Positions 44,117 to 55,480 of a DNA stretch of 64,000 bases are shown here, one piece after another (positions within the stretch are counted from its first letter, which is position 1; every line of letters begins with the position of its first letter). The translations under genes were made by a program, and so were the position numbers. The notes under the pieces were generated by a model. It did no database searches, was not told the origin of the DNA, and saw only the letters and a program-made list of their open reading frames with translations. Source of the stretch: Elymus sibiricus. Its lineage: Eukaryota; Streptophyta; Magnoliopsida; Poales; Poaceae. The stretch is taken from assembly GCA_039707655.1 (NCBI GenBank), contig CM077674.1, forward strand, positions 243,089,904 to 243,153,903. Direction: 5' to 3'.

Positions 44117-44659
44117 TTAAGTCTCCTTCTTCGGTGATGGCGGTGATGAAGTGATAGGCTTGTCCTTAAAAATATTTAGTAAGATATCCTTCAAACTCTG
44201 GACCTCGCAAAGTAACTGCTGAATCGCGGTGGCATTCTTTTGCACTTCAACCATAATATGTTTATTTTCCGGCCACCATGAGCCCTGTCCTGCATCATTC
44301 TCACTTGGACGGGAGATATCCCAATTGGAAGGTATGTGCATACGAGGAGTTTTCTCAACCCCATAATTGTGGACCAAATTATGAAAGTTGTTCCAATGTA
44401 ACCTGTGTAAGGGCCTCCTAGGAGGAAGCTCATCTTGTACCTCTGGACTCCTATGGCTGGTAGTGCTTCTCATAGCTTGATGAGGATTTGGAGTTGTGGA
44501 GATACCGGCAAGGGTACCCCTCTTTGAAGCAGGGGGCTGAACCTCCAGCGAATCTCCATCATCTTCTTCCATGGTAACCTCTTCCTCCCCTTCTCTCCTG
44601 AGTTCCATCTGCAGCAGCCAAGCATCGTCTCCCACGTTATTGGAGGAGGAGGAAGACAT
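44117..44659 (-). CDS. E2 accessory ORF downstream of integrase, unknown protein
   Basis: ATG at 44659 (MSSSSSNNVGDDAWLLQMEL) opens 180 residues ending PPSPKKET. An acidic N-terminal part (REGEEEVTMEEDDGD) is followed by a polar middle and a C-terminal helix that may form a coiled coil (KNATAIQQLLCEVQSLKDIL). No signal peptide or membrane segment is seen, although the position is that of the env-like ORF of Athila elements. It is sense with respect to E2. Upstream lie a TTTATATAT motif about 100 bases away and the GC-rich palindrome. E4 is inserted just after its stop codon. It may be a shortened remnant. Confidence 0.5.
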   Translation of the reverse strand: MSSSSSNNVGDDAWLLQMELRREGEEEVTMEEDDGDSLEVQPPASKRGTLAGISTTPNPHQAMRSTTSHRSPEVQDELPPRRPLHRLHWNNFHNLVHNYGVEKTPRMHIPSNWDISRPSENDAGQGSWWPENKHIMVEVQKNATAIQQLLCEVQSLKDILLNIFKDKPITSSPPSPKKET

Positions 44660-44739
44660 GATGCCTGGCTTTAAAATCTGACAGAAAACAGCCCAAAACA
44701 AGAACACAGGGGAAACTTGCGATGCGGTGGTCAAAACAC

Positions 44740-44752
44740 CCATGAGTATATA
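44740..44752 (-). promoter_or_regulatory. Candidate internal TATA box of E2
   Basis: TTTATATATACTC on the minus strand, between the palindrome (44818-44873) and the ATG at 44659. This copies the palindrome-TATA-leader order of the LTRs. Inferred from layout only. Confidence 0.45.
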
Positions 44753-44817
44753 TAAAGAATTTTTATCTTGCAAAACAAGCATACGAGAGGAAAACGGAGT
44801 CGGGAGGGCACACGAGG

Positions 44818-44873
44818 GGCCCACAAGGTATCACGGCGCGCCCCAAGGGGGTCGGGCCCTGTTGCCTTGTGGG
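44818..44873 (-). promoter_or_regulatory. Internal copy of the LTR palindrome in E2
   Basis: Outer arms GGCCCACAAGGTATCACGG and GGGCCCTGTTGCCTTGTGGG flank a GC-rich centre with GGCGCGCCCC. It closely resembles the E2 LTR copies at about 32636-32690 and 58984-59037, but sits between integrase and the accessory ORF. Confidence 0.5.
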
Positions 44874-44999
44874 CGACTCATGGGTCCCCTCGGCTGTTTC
44901 TTATTTTTGTATTTTTTCTAATATTCCAAAACAGACAGAAATAATTGTTATGGAGTTTTTGGAGCCGGTTTACTTACCGTGTCACATACCTACCCCTTT

Positions 45000-47977
45000 T
45001 CAGGGTTCTGGAGCGTTCCGGAAGGACTCTTTGATGTGTTCCTCTTGTATCATTGTCTGAATAATATTAGTTTCAACATTAATGGGGGTACTTGAGATAT
45101 AATGCTTAATTCTTTGTCCATTCGTCACTCTCGGGTTGGTGGCTTCGGAGTTGTTGATTTTGATAGCTCCGGAGCGGTAAACTTCTTCGATGATATATGG
45201 TCCTTCCCATTTAGAGAGAAGTTTTCCTACAAAAAATCTGAAACGAGAGTTGTACAATAGAACTTGCTCACCCACTTTAAATTCCCATTTTTGGATTCTT
45301 TTATCATGCCATCTTTTGACCTTTTCTTTAAATAACTTGGCATTTTCATAGGCTTGGGTTCTCCATTCATCTAGAGAGCTAATATCAAATAACCTCTTTT
45401 CACCGGCAAGTTTGAAATCATAGTTAAGTTGTTTTATTGCCCAATATGCCTTATGTTCTAACTCAAGAGATAAATGACATGCTTTTCCATAAACCATTTT
45501 ATATGGAGACATACCGTACCCATAGGATTTTTGTAAGCAGTTCTGTAAGCCCATAATGCATCATCAAGTTTCTTAGACCAATTTTTTCTGGATCTATTAA
45601 TGGTCTTTTGCAAAATTAATTTTATTTCTCTATTACTCAATTCAACTTGACCACTAGACTGAGGATGATAAGGAGATGAAATTCTATGATTAACATCATA
45701 TTTAGCAAGCAATTTACGAAAAGCACCATGAATAAAATGTGAGCCACCATCAGTCATCAAGTATCTAGGGACTCCAAACCTCGGAAATATAACTTCTTTA
45801 AGCATTTTAATAGAAGTGTTATGATCAGCACTACTAGTTGGAATAGCTTCTACCCACTTAGTAATGTAATCAACAGCAACTAAAATATGTGTATACCCGT
45901 TGGATTTAGGAAAAGGTCCCATATAATCAAAAACCCAAACATCAAATGGTTCAATGACAAGTGAATAATTCATAGGCATTTCCTAATGTCTACCAATATT
46001 ACCAATTCTTTGACATTGATCACAAGAAAGGACAAACTTACGTGCATCTTTGAAGAGAGTAGGCCAATAAAACCAGATTGTAATACCTTGTGTGCAGTTC
46101 TATCTCCCGCATGGTGTCCTCTGTATGCCTCGAAGTGACACTTCCGTAGGATTTGTTCATGTTCATGCTCAGGTACACAACGTCTAATAATACCATCTAA
46201 TCCGTCTTTATATAAGTGTGGGTCATCCCAAAAGTAATGCCTTAAATCAAAGAAGAACTTTTTCTTTTGTTGGTATGTGAAACTAGGTGGTATGTATTTA
46301 GCAACAATATAATTAGCATAGTCTGCATACCACGGAGTGTTATGAGAAACATTTATTGCAGCTAATTGTTCATCAGGGAAATCATCATTAATAGGAAGTG
46401 GCTCATCAAGAACATTTTCCATTCTAGACAAATTATCTGCTACGGGATTCTCAACTCCCTTTCTATAAACAATATACAAATCAAATTCTTGTAGCAAAAG
46501 AACCCACCTAATAAGTCTAGGCTTAGCATCTTTCTTTTCCATAAGGTATTTAATAGCAGCATGATCAGTGTGGATAGTAACTTTGGAATCAACAATGTAA
46601 GATCTGAATTTATCACATGCAAACACAACTGCTAAAAATTCTTTCTCAGTAGTAGCATAATTTCTTTGAGCACTGTCTAGAGTTTTACTAGCATAATGAA
46701 TAACATTCAATTTCTTAACAACTCTTTCTCCTAGAACAACACCAACAGCATAATCACTAGCATCACACATAATTTCAAAGGGTAGGTTCCAATTAGGTGG
46801 TTGAACAATAGGTGCAGAAATTAAGGCTTTCTTAAGTATTTCAAAGGCTTCTATGCAATCATCATCAAAAACAAATGGAACATCTTTTTGCAAAAGATTA
46901 GTGAGAGGCCTAGAAATTTTAGAGAAGTCTTTTATAAACCTTCTATAGAAACCAGCATGGCCGAGGAAACTTCGTATACCTTTGATATCTTTAGGGCATG
47001 GCATTTTCTCAATTGCATCAACTTTAGCTTTATCAACTTCAATACCTCTTTCAGAAATTTTATGCCCAAGGACTATACCTTCATTCACCATAAAGTGGCG
47101 CTTCTCCCAATTCAAGACAAGATTAGTTTCTTCACATCTCTGCAAAACTCGATCAAGGTTGCTCAAGCAATCATCAAAAGAAGTTCCGTAAACGGAAAAA
47201 TCATCCATGAAAACCTCAACAATCTTTTCACAAAAGTCAGAGAATATAGCATTCATGCATCTTTGAAAGGTAGCAGGTGCATTACATAAACCAAAAGGCA
47301 TACGACGATAAGCATAAGTTCCAAAAGGACAAGTAAATGTGGTTTTCTCTTGATCTTCTAGTGATACGGGTATTTGAGAGAAACCAGAATAACCATCTAG
47401 GAAGCAAAAGTGTGTATGCTTAGATAATCTTTCTAACATTTGATCAATAAAAGGCAAGGGGTAATGATCTTTCCTAGTAGCTTTATTTAATTTTCTGAAA
47501 TCAATTACCATCCTATAACCAGTTACAATTCTTTGTGGGATAAGCTCATTTTTTATCATTAGGAACAACGGTAATGCCTCCTTTCTTAGGAACACAATGA
47601 ACAGGACTTACCCATCTACTATCAGCTATGGGATATATTATACCTGCCTCTAGAAACTTTAGTATTTCAGTTCTTACCACATCCTTCATTTTAGGATTCA
47701 ACCTTCTTTGATGATCAACAACGGGTTTAGCATCTGGCTCCATATGAATTTTATGCTGACATAGAGTGGGACTAATGCCTTTAAGATCATCGAGAGTATA
47801 TCCAATAGCAGCACGGTGCTTCTTCAAAGTTTTAAGTAATCTCTTTTCTTCATGCTCTGAAAGGTTAGCACTAATAATAAGAGGATATATCTTCTTTTCA
47901 TCAAGATAAGCATATTTAAGCGTATCGGGTAATTGCTTTAATTCAAACACAGGATCACTCTTCGGTGGAAGAGGGTC
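45000..47977 (-). pseudogene. pol: E2 pol: RT, RNase H, integrase (Athila-lineage Gypsy), decayed
   Basis: It runs on the minus strand from just after the gag-protease stop. RT has [11 protein letters not shown] and FMDDFSVYG; RNase H has [18 protein letters not shown] and HTDHAA; integrase has D in VFDYMGPF, D in MTDGGSHF and E in [10 protein letters not shown], and the C-terminal part ends at 45000. Lesions are an extra A in an A run at about 47550 (before [13 protein letters not shown]), a lost T at about 46080 (in the GFYWP region), TAG at 45983-45985 (GRH*EMP), and a small insertion at about 45517 (KNPMG). The catalytic residues I can see survive, so decay is recent relative to the family. 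This is the only Athila-type polymerase in the window. Confidence 0.9.
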
Positions 47978-49729
47978 TCACAAAGTTTCAACAGGCAAAT
48001 TATGTTTAAGGATAGGTGCTTGCTTAAAGAACAACTCATCTATTTCATTTCTTTCATTCATATGCATATCATTTTCATGGTCTAGCAAATATTGTTCTAA
48101 AGGATCGGTAGGAGGCACAGCAATAGAAGCAAGACCTATAATTTCATCTTTATAGGGTAATTCTTTATCATGAAGTTGTCTACGAAACTTAGAGAAATTA
48201 AATTCATGAGATATATCCCCAAACTTAACCCTAACTTTCTCTTTAACACAATCAATTTCAGCATTAATGGTATTCAAGAAGGGTCTACCAAATATAATGG
48301 GACAAAAATTATCTTGTTGTGAACCAAGTACTAAGAAATCAGTAGGGTATTTGATTTTACCACACAAGACTTCAACATCTCTAACAATCCCAAGTGGTGT
48401 AATAGTATCTCTGTTTGCAAGCTTAATAGTAACATCAATATCTTCAATCTCAACAGGTGCAATATCATGCATTACTTCTTGATATAAAGAAAACGGAATA
48501 GCACTCACACTAGCACCCATATCACACCAACCATGATAGCAATGATCTCCAATCTTAACAGAAACAACAGGCATGCCAACTACGGGCTTGTTCTTATCTA
48601 ACATATCTTGTTCATTTCTAACAGGTTTAGCAATTCTAGCAGCCTCATCACAAAAGTATATAACATGCCCATCAATATCATCAACCATTGCAATATTAGG
48701 TTCAACTTTAATTTGTTTAAAAGGTCTAGGTGTTCTTATATTACTTTTGTTAACCATGGTTGTAACTTTAGCATGTTCCTTAACCCTGACAGGGAAAGGA
48801 GGTTTCTCAATATAAGCAGTAGGCACAACTGGATCAACATTGTAAACAATTGTTTCTTCTTTAACACTAACAGGTTCTTCATTTAATTCAATAGGTGGAT
48901 GATATTTAAACCATTTCTCCTTAGGGAGATCAACATAAGTGGCAAAAGATTCACAAAAGGTAGCTACTATCTCAGAGTCAAGTCCATATTTAGTACTAAA
49001 CTTATGAAAAGCATCAGTTTCTATGAAAGATTTAACACAATCAAACTCAAGATTTATACCTGACTCTTTACCTTTGTCGATTTCCCAATCTTCATAGTTA
49101 CGTTTAATTCTTTCCAGAAGATCCCATCTGAATTCAATAGTTCTCTTCATAAAGGAACCAGCAGAAGAAGTATCGATCATGGATTGATCATTATGAGAAA
49201 GCCGAGCATAAAAGTTTTGAATAATTATTTCTCTTGAGAGCTCATGATTGGGGCATGTGTGCAACATATACTTAAGCCTCCCCCAAGCTTGAGCGATACT
49301 TTCTCCTTCACGAGGCCAAAAATTATATATATAATTCCGATCACGATGAACCAAATGCATAGGATAAAATTTCTGGTGGAATTCCAGCTTCAACCGGTTC
49401 CAATACCATGTTTCAGTATCATCACATAGCCTATACCATGTCAATGCCTTTCCCTCCAAATATAAAGGGAATACCTTCTTCTTAACTCCATCTCCAGATA
49501 GACCTGCAAGCTTAAACAATCCACAAATTTCATCCACATATATCAAGTGCATATCAGGATGCACCGTTCCATCTCCTGCATAAGGATTAGCTAGCAGTTT
49601 CTCTATCATACCGGAAGGAATTTCATAGTAAATATTTTCAGTAGGTTCAGTAGGTTGCAGAGCAACTCTTATTGCTTTCGGTCAAGGTGAAGATACCCCG
49701 AACAAGCCCCTCAAAGGATTACTTTCCAT
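47978..49729 (-). pseudogene. gag: E2 gag-protease
   Basis: ATG at 49729 (MESNPLRGLFG) opens the frame. A TGA at 49682-49684 interrupts it early, and it is then open from above 49609 to a TGA at 47978-47980, beyond which pol continues in the same frame. The Gag core has KVFPLYLEGKALTWYRL and EGESIAQAWGRLKYML. The protease near the C-terminus has GWCDMGASVSAIPFSL (DMGA active site) and IIFGRPFLNTINAEIDC. The family makes one Gag-Pol frame, so both TGA codons are nonsense mutations. Confidence 0.88.
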
Positions 49730-49806
49730 AGTCACAAGTGACAGTAAATTTCAGCACGTAATATAAATGTCTCCTTACCAAATTCCACTCACCAAAGGCG
49801 CTTCAC

Positions 49807-49824
49807 TCCCCGGCAACGGCGCCA
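49807..49824 (-). other. E2 primer-binding site (tRNA-Asp-like)
   Basis: TGGCGCCGTTGCCGGGGA on the minus strand, 11 bases from the LTR end at 49836. It is identical to the E1 and E3 sites. Confidence 0.78.
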
Positions 49825-49835
49825 GAAAAGAGTCT

Positions 49836-50433
49836 TGATGACCCACAAGTATAGGGGGTCAATCATAGTCCTTTCAATAAGTAAGAGTGTCGAACCCAAC
49901 GAGGAGCAGAAGGAAATGACAAGCGGTTTTCAGCAAGGTATTCTCTGCAAGTACTGAAAGTAGCGGTAACAGATAGTTTCGATAGCAAGATAATTCGTAG
50001 CAAGTAACAAGTATAATAAAGTGCAGCAAGGTGGCCCAATCCTTTTTATAGCAAAGGACAAGCCAGAACGAACTCGTATAATAAGCAAAGCGTTCTCGAG
50101 GACACATGGGAATTATCATCTAGTCACTTTCATCATGTTTGTTTGATTCGCGTTCGCTACTTTGATAATTTGATATGTGGGTGGACTGGTGCTTGAGTGT
50201 TGTTCTTACTTGAACAAGCCTCCCACTTATGATTATCCCCTCTCGCAAGCATTCGCAACTACGAAAGAATAATTAAGATAAATCTAACCATAGCATGAAA
50301 CATATGGATCCAAATCATCCCCTTACGGAATAGTGCATAAACTAGGGTTTAAGCTTCTGTCACTCTAGCAACCCATCATCTAATTACTACTCCACAATGC
50401 CTTCCCTTAGGCCCAAAGATGGTGAAGTGTCAT
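49836..50433 (-). mobile_element. E2: 5' LTR, 3' part (cut by E5)
   Basis: It begins on the plus strand with TGATGACCCACAAGTATAGG, the LTR end in reverse. It continues in the 3' LTR copy across 31962-32059. E5 starts at 50434; the 5 bases GTCAT before it should be the E5 target duplication, whose partner is deleted. Confidence 0.88.
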
Positions 50434-50923
50434 TGACGGTGTCCTGGATTAGGGGGTGCTAACCTATCCGGCCCGTCTCCTCGGTTGGGCCAATGGGCCC
50501 TCATACGTGATCAAGATGGACTACGGAGGCCGTGCACAGGAGACGTGATCGGGACTGTCTCTACCGAAGACTTGACATATACTCCAAGATCTTTCCAGCC
50601 GCCTTACTCCTAGATACCGACTTTGTAACCCTAGATACCCTCCCTGGCATGTATATAAGCCATAGGGTTAAGCCGTAGGGGACATAAATGCAATATCGCT
50701 CACCTAGCCCTAGAAGTTAGACACACATTATGATCTCGAGGTAGATCAACCTTGTATTCGATACACCTCCATCAATATAAACAGAAGCAGGACGTAGGGT
50801 TTTACCTCCATCAAGAGGGCCCGAACCTAGGTAAACATCATCTCCCTTGTCCTTGTTACCACCGATCCGAGATCCGCAGCTCGGGACCCCCTACCCCGAG
50901 GTCTGCCGGTTTTTACACCGACA
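50434..50923 (+). repeat. E5 5' LTR
   Basis: 490 bp from TGACGGTGTCCTGGATTAGG to ...TTTACACCGACA. It contains a TATA box at 50652-50659. It is followed by CTAGTGCTTTCATTGAGAG, a sequence common after the LTRs of this group; I do not assign the priming tRNA. Confidence 0.85.
50652..50659 (+). promoter_or_regulatory. TATA box of the E5 LTR
   Basis: TATATAAG within GGCATGTATATAAGCC in the middle of the LTR. Unlike the Athila-type elements there is no GC-rich palindrome in front of it. Confidence 0.65.
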
Positions 50924-50970
50924 CTAGTGCTTTCATTGAGAGTTCCACTGCGCGATCACTAGAAGGATCG

Positions 50971-53900
50971 ATGGCACACCTGCAGATCAACTGCGCCAAC
51001 AGCCGTGGGGATGTTTACGCCCCCGACCAGCTCTTTGTCTTTGGCAGCATGGTATTTTGCGCCGACTCGACGGGTCATCTGACCTCTGTCGAGAACTACA
51101 CCCCAGGTCGGATCGTGACCTTCAGTGGCCTCGAATACACTACGGATTCCCGTGGTGAACTCATCCTATCGGGATGGACTCCCGGTCGGATTGAGAACTC
51201 GACCGGTTCTGGAGGCTCGACTCCGAAACTGAACTCTGTCGTGGCGCCTCTCGAGACCCCCTAACGCCACCACTTCAGTCAGTTTCCTTCCGATCGCGAG
51301 TCCGGAGATAGATCCGACTCCCACTCCCGAAACTACGTCAGTGCTAGAACTGACTTCGGCGCAGAACTCGGAATTATGTTCGGATTCCCTTCGCACCGAA
51401 AACGCGTCCGGTTACACGCCGGGCGTACTTCGAGTCAGCCCTGCCCACGGCACATCAATGAATCCCGAAGAGTTATCTCACCTCAATGAGATGCTTGACC
51501 GCATCCGAAGCATGTCCATCTCGGACGGCAAGACTTCGGTTTACAATCAGATCGGACTTAAAACCGACGATAGGGAAATTTACATCCCACCCACCACCCA
51601 CCTAGTCGCCATGATCGACGATTTAACCGACGTTCTGGACTATGGTGTGGCCTCATACATGGAGGAGGACGCTGATGGCCCCATCGAGAACACCTTGCTC
51701 CCGGTAAACGCGGGCAGGTGGACACCCATGTCCACCTACGATGTTTACATGGTGGACACCCCTAAATCCCCTCCAAGACGTCGGCGAAGATGCTGAAGGG
51801 GCCCTAACGGGGAAACTAGTGGTAATGACGCGACAGCCAATAACGGCGACGCGGAGGACGGCGATGCCGGTAACCGTGAAGAGGACGCTCAAGCCTCCCC
51901 AGTAAGGAACGGCACACCGGACCGACTTCTCAGGGACTCAGATCCCGATGACCTCTTCAAAGGGGCCGACGACAACTACATGCCGAAATCCGAGGAGGAC
52001 GAGAGCCTCGGTACCGAGGACTACATCGTCCCCGAAGACCCTTTTGAACAAGAGCGCTTCCGGCGGCACCTTGCTGCGACCGCCCGGAGCATGAAACGCA
52101 AGCAGCAGCTGCTGCAGGCCAATACCGATGCACTAAATGAAAAGTGGATCGAAGTGCTCTCCGCCGAGCAAGACATGGAGAACCGGCGCCATAGTGCGCC
52201 GAAATCATACCCACGTAGGCGTCTCTTGCCGGAGTTCGACGACGAGCTCGCTGATGACCTCGACCGACCCCCTAGAGGCCGGGACAGGCCAAGACGAGAA
52301 GACCTCACCGAACGGCCACCCCCAAGCCATTATGGCAAGGACCCCGTGGATTACCTAGATCCTCACGACGCTAGACGTCGCATTGAGGAAAATAGGGCTC
52401 CCCCTCAGTCCATCTATGCATCAAGGGGACGCGCGCCCGCCGGGCTCGACGGCTACGATGCCTGGGTAGACAGGAACGGCCGTGCCCGAGATCAAGCCTA
52501 CTCACGGCTCTCCCCCGACCTCCGACGAGATGCTCCTTAGTTCCGAGGTCCAGCTCACCCAATCTGCTTTACAGACAGGGTGATGGAACATCAATTCCCG
52601 GAAGGGTTTAAACCCATCAACATAGAATCATAAGATGGCACCACGGACCCAGCAGTTTGGATCGAGGATTTCCTCCTACACATGCACATGGCCAATGGAG
52701 ATGATCTCCATGCCATTAAATATCTGCCGCTCAAGCTAAAGGGGCCGGCGAGGCATTGGCTTAACAGCCTCCCTCCTCACTCTATCGGTAGTTGGGAGGC
52801 CCTAGAAGACGCTTTTCGAGCAAACTTCCAGGGCACATATGTCTGACCTCCGGACGCTGATGACCTCAGCCGTGTCACCCAGCATCCAGGCAAATAAGCC
52901 CGGAAATTATGGAACAGGTTCCTCACCAAGAAGAACCAGATCATAGACTGCTCTGAAGCCGAGGCCATCGCCGCATTTAAAAACAATATCCGAGATGAAT
53001 GGCTGGCTCGTCAACTCGGCCAGGATAAGCCAAGGACTATGGCGGCCCTTACCTCACTAATGACTCGCTTTTGTGCGGGAGAAGACAGCTGGCTCGCCCG
53101 CAGTACCCATAACAGCGAGGCAGGCACCTCGGAAACTCGCGAAGCCAATGGAAAACCCAAGCGCAACAAAAATAAGCGCAGGTATAAAAATGGCGGAAGC
53201 GACACTGAAGACGCTGCGGTCAATGCAGGGTTCACCGGACCTAAATCCGGGCAGAAAAGAAAACCCTTTAAAGGGAACAAAGATGGACCTAGCCAGCTTG
53301 ATAGGCTCCTGGACCGCCCATGTGGAATTCACGGCACTCAGGAAAAACCAGCAACCCACACTAACAGGAATTGCTGGGTCTTTAAACAAGTCGGCAAGAT
53401 AGCGGCAGAGGGTTAGAGTAAAACCCAACACCGCAGCGAAGACGAGGATGAACCTCGGCGGCCCAATAATGGAGGCCAAAAGAAGTTTCCTGACGAGGTA
53501 ACAGAGGTCAATATGATCTATGTCACCCACATCCCTAAAAGGGAGAGGAAGCGTGTGCTTCGGGATATATACGCGCTGGAGCCAGTCGCCCCGAAGTATA
53601 ACCCATGGTCGGCTTATCCGATCATGTTTGACAAGCACGATCATCCGACCAGCATCAGGCATGGTGGATTGGCGGCACTCGTCCTGGACCCTATTGTTGA
53701 TGGTTATCATCTAACACGCGTCCTGATGGACGGAGGAAGCAGCCTTAACCTCATCTACGAGGACACAGTTCGGAAGATGGGCATCGACTCATCTCGGATC
53801 AAGCCGAGCTCTACCACCTTTAAAGCTGTCATTCCGGGTGTCGAAGCCCGCTGTACTGGAACAGTCACCCTAGAGGTAGTCTTCGGCTCGCCCGAGAACT

Positions 53901-54223
53901 TCGGAAGCGAGGAGTTAATCTTCGATATTGTCCCATTCCGAAGTGGATACCACGCGCTCCTAGGGCGCACTGCCTTTGCACGCTTCAACGCAGTCCCGCA
54001 TTATGCCTACCTCAACCTCAAAATGCCGGGACCTAACGGTGTTATCACAGTCAATGGTAACACCAAACGTTCACTTCGTACAGAGGAACAGACCGCGGCT
54101 ATCGCAGTCGAGGTACAGGCGTCCGAGGAGGCAGCTCGCAGCGATAAACGCGCCGCCCGCTCTTTGAAGCGCGCCCGGGCTGCACAGATCGACCTCGGCC
54201 AGGTACCGCCGCACCCAAAATAG
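50971..54223 (+). pseudogene. gag: E5 gag-protease, many stops
   Basis: ATG at 50971 (MAHLQINCANSRGD) opens one frame to TAA at 51262; the rest is in another frame. In that frame stops lie at 51794, 52538, 52631, 52844, 52895 and 53414. The Gag core (about 52640-53090) has WIEDFLLHMHMANGDD, KLKGPARHWLNSL and FLTKKNQIIDCSEAEAI. A CGIH...HTNRNC zinc-knuckle-like motif lies at about 53318-53374. The protease (53513-54223) has VLMDGGSSLNLIYED as active-site segment and FRSGYHALLGRTAFARF. Nothing of pol follows. The element could only have moved with enzymes from elsewhere, and this copy is dead. Confidence 0.85.
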
Positions 54224-55480
54224 GGATACGGGCTCCTTGCATGCCCTCTCTGGAGTGGGCACTACGTCCCCAGGGTGCATAATTTTGCACTGAAGATTCC
54301 CTGGGCCGTCGAGGAGCCAAAAATATACTCAAACGTCGGCACAGTTCAACCTAGCAAAGACGTGGCTTCGAGCCCCTGCACAGGCGAGTCTCTGTAAAAG
54401 AAATAGCCAAACATGACTAACGTCCATGTGGTTTCAACCACAGAACGGACTTCGGCAATGTCTCCTCTAAAGGGGCTCGATCAATCAAACACTTGAAGCG
54501 TATAAAGGGCGGAAAAGGCATCAACCTCCACAAATTCCTCACCATCAATGGTGAGCATCTGGTCAACAGCTCGAAAATGCAGACGTGCGGCAGGTAGCGG
54601 CCCGGATTCTTCAAAATCCATTAACAAATATCCGCCCTATTTCTTCCTTTTTTCCTTTACTTTTTACATTGTATCCTTTCAATTCCTCTCGCCGCAGCTA
54701 GGGCATGTACACGCTTGAAATTATGAAATAAAGAAACTGTGCCCCTTTAAGGTCTCTATCACATTACTTTATCAGCATGGACCCTGTGGGACGAAGAAGT
54801 GAAGTATTCGGCGTCTCAGATTTTGGCCTTATACGCATCAGTTTCGAACCTAGATTTTGGTCAATAGTTGGGTTGCCCGGCTCCTATGTGTACCCCTTAC
54901 GTTTCCGATAAATTCGGCTAAGGGCGTAATGGGAGAACCACTGCGATTGCGCTGCCAGGTCAATTGGCATAGCACCTCAGTGGAGAAAGCCGAAAACTGA
55001 CTATCTAGGTATGCGTAAACTGGTCCGCCATCCGTAGACCGCGTTAAGCGATGTGACGATAGAGATCACCCGTGTTAAACGAAGGGCTTGCATTCCTAGC
55101 CGAAGTGTGTTATGGCCTAGACCTCGGCCGACCTGACCGAACACTTCCCACACCGGGGGCTGGTCATCAGCCCCCACCGTCAAACTCCTATGACTAAGTG
55201 AAAGGTATAAAGCCACTATAGTCCGATTGCCTAGTTCCTATAAAGCACCGACCACCTCCGGGTACCGAGACGTCGGCTAAGGGTCATAGTGTGCCTTAAG
55301 GAACACCCTTTGTATGATCTACACTGGGGCTGAAGTCGACGACTGGCCACTCTCATTTTAAAACAGTCATACAGAAGGCAAAACTAACTTAAAACAAAAT
55401 ACATGGAATTTAAAGCCATATTCATTCAACCAAAAGATAAAGTTTTATACATCATACACTTCGGCATTCCGAAGTACTGT
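54224..55480. other. E5 intergenic region between the convergent gag and antisense gene
   Basis: No supported ORF on either strand over 1.26 kb. An AAATAAAG at about 54726 may be a polyadenylation signal for the sense transcript. The antisense gene ends at 55481, so the two genes converge here. Confidence 0.55.
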
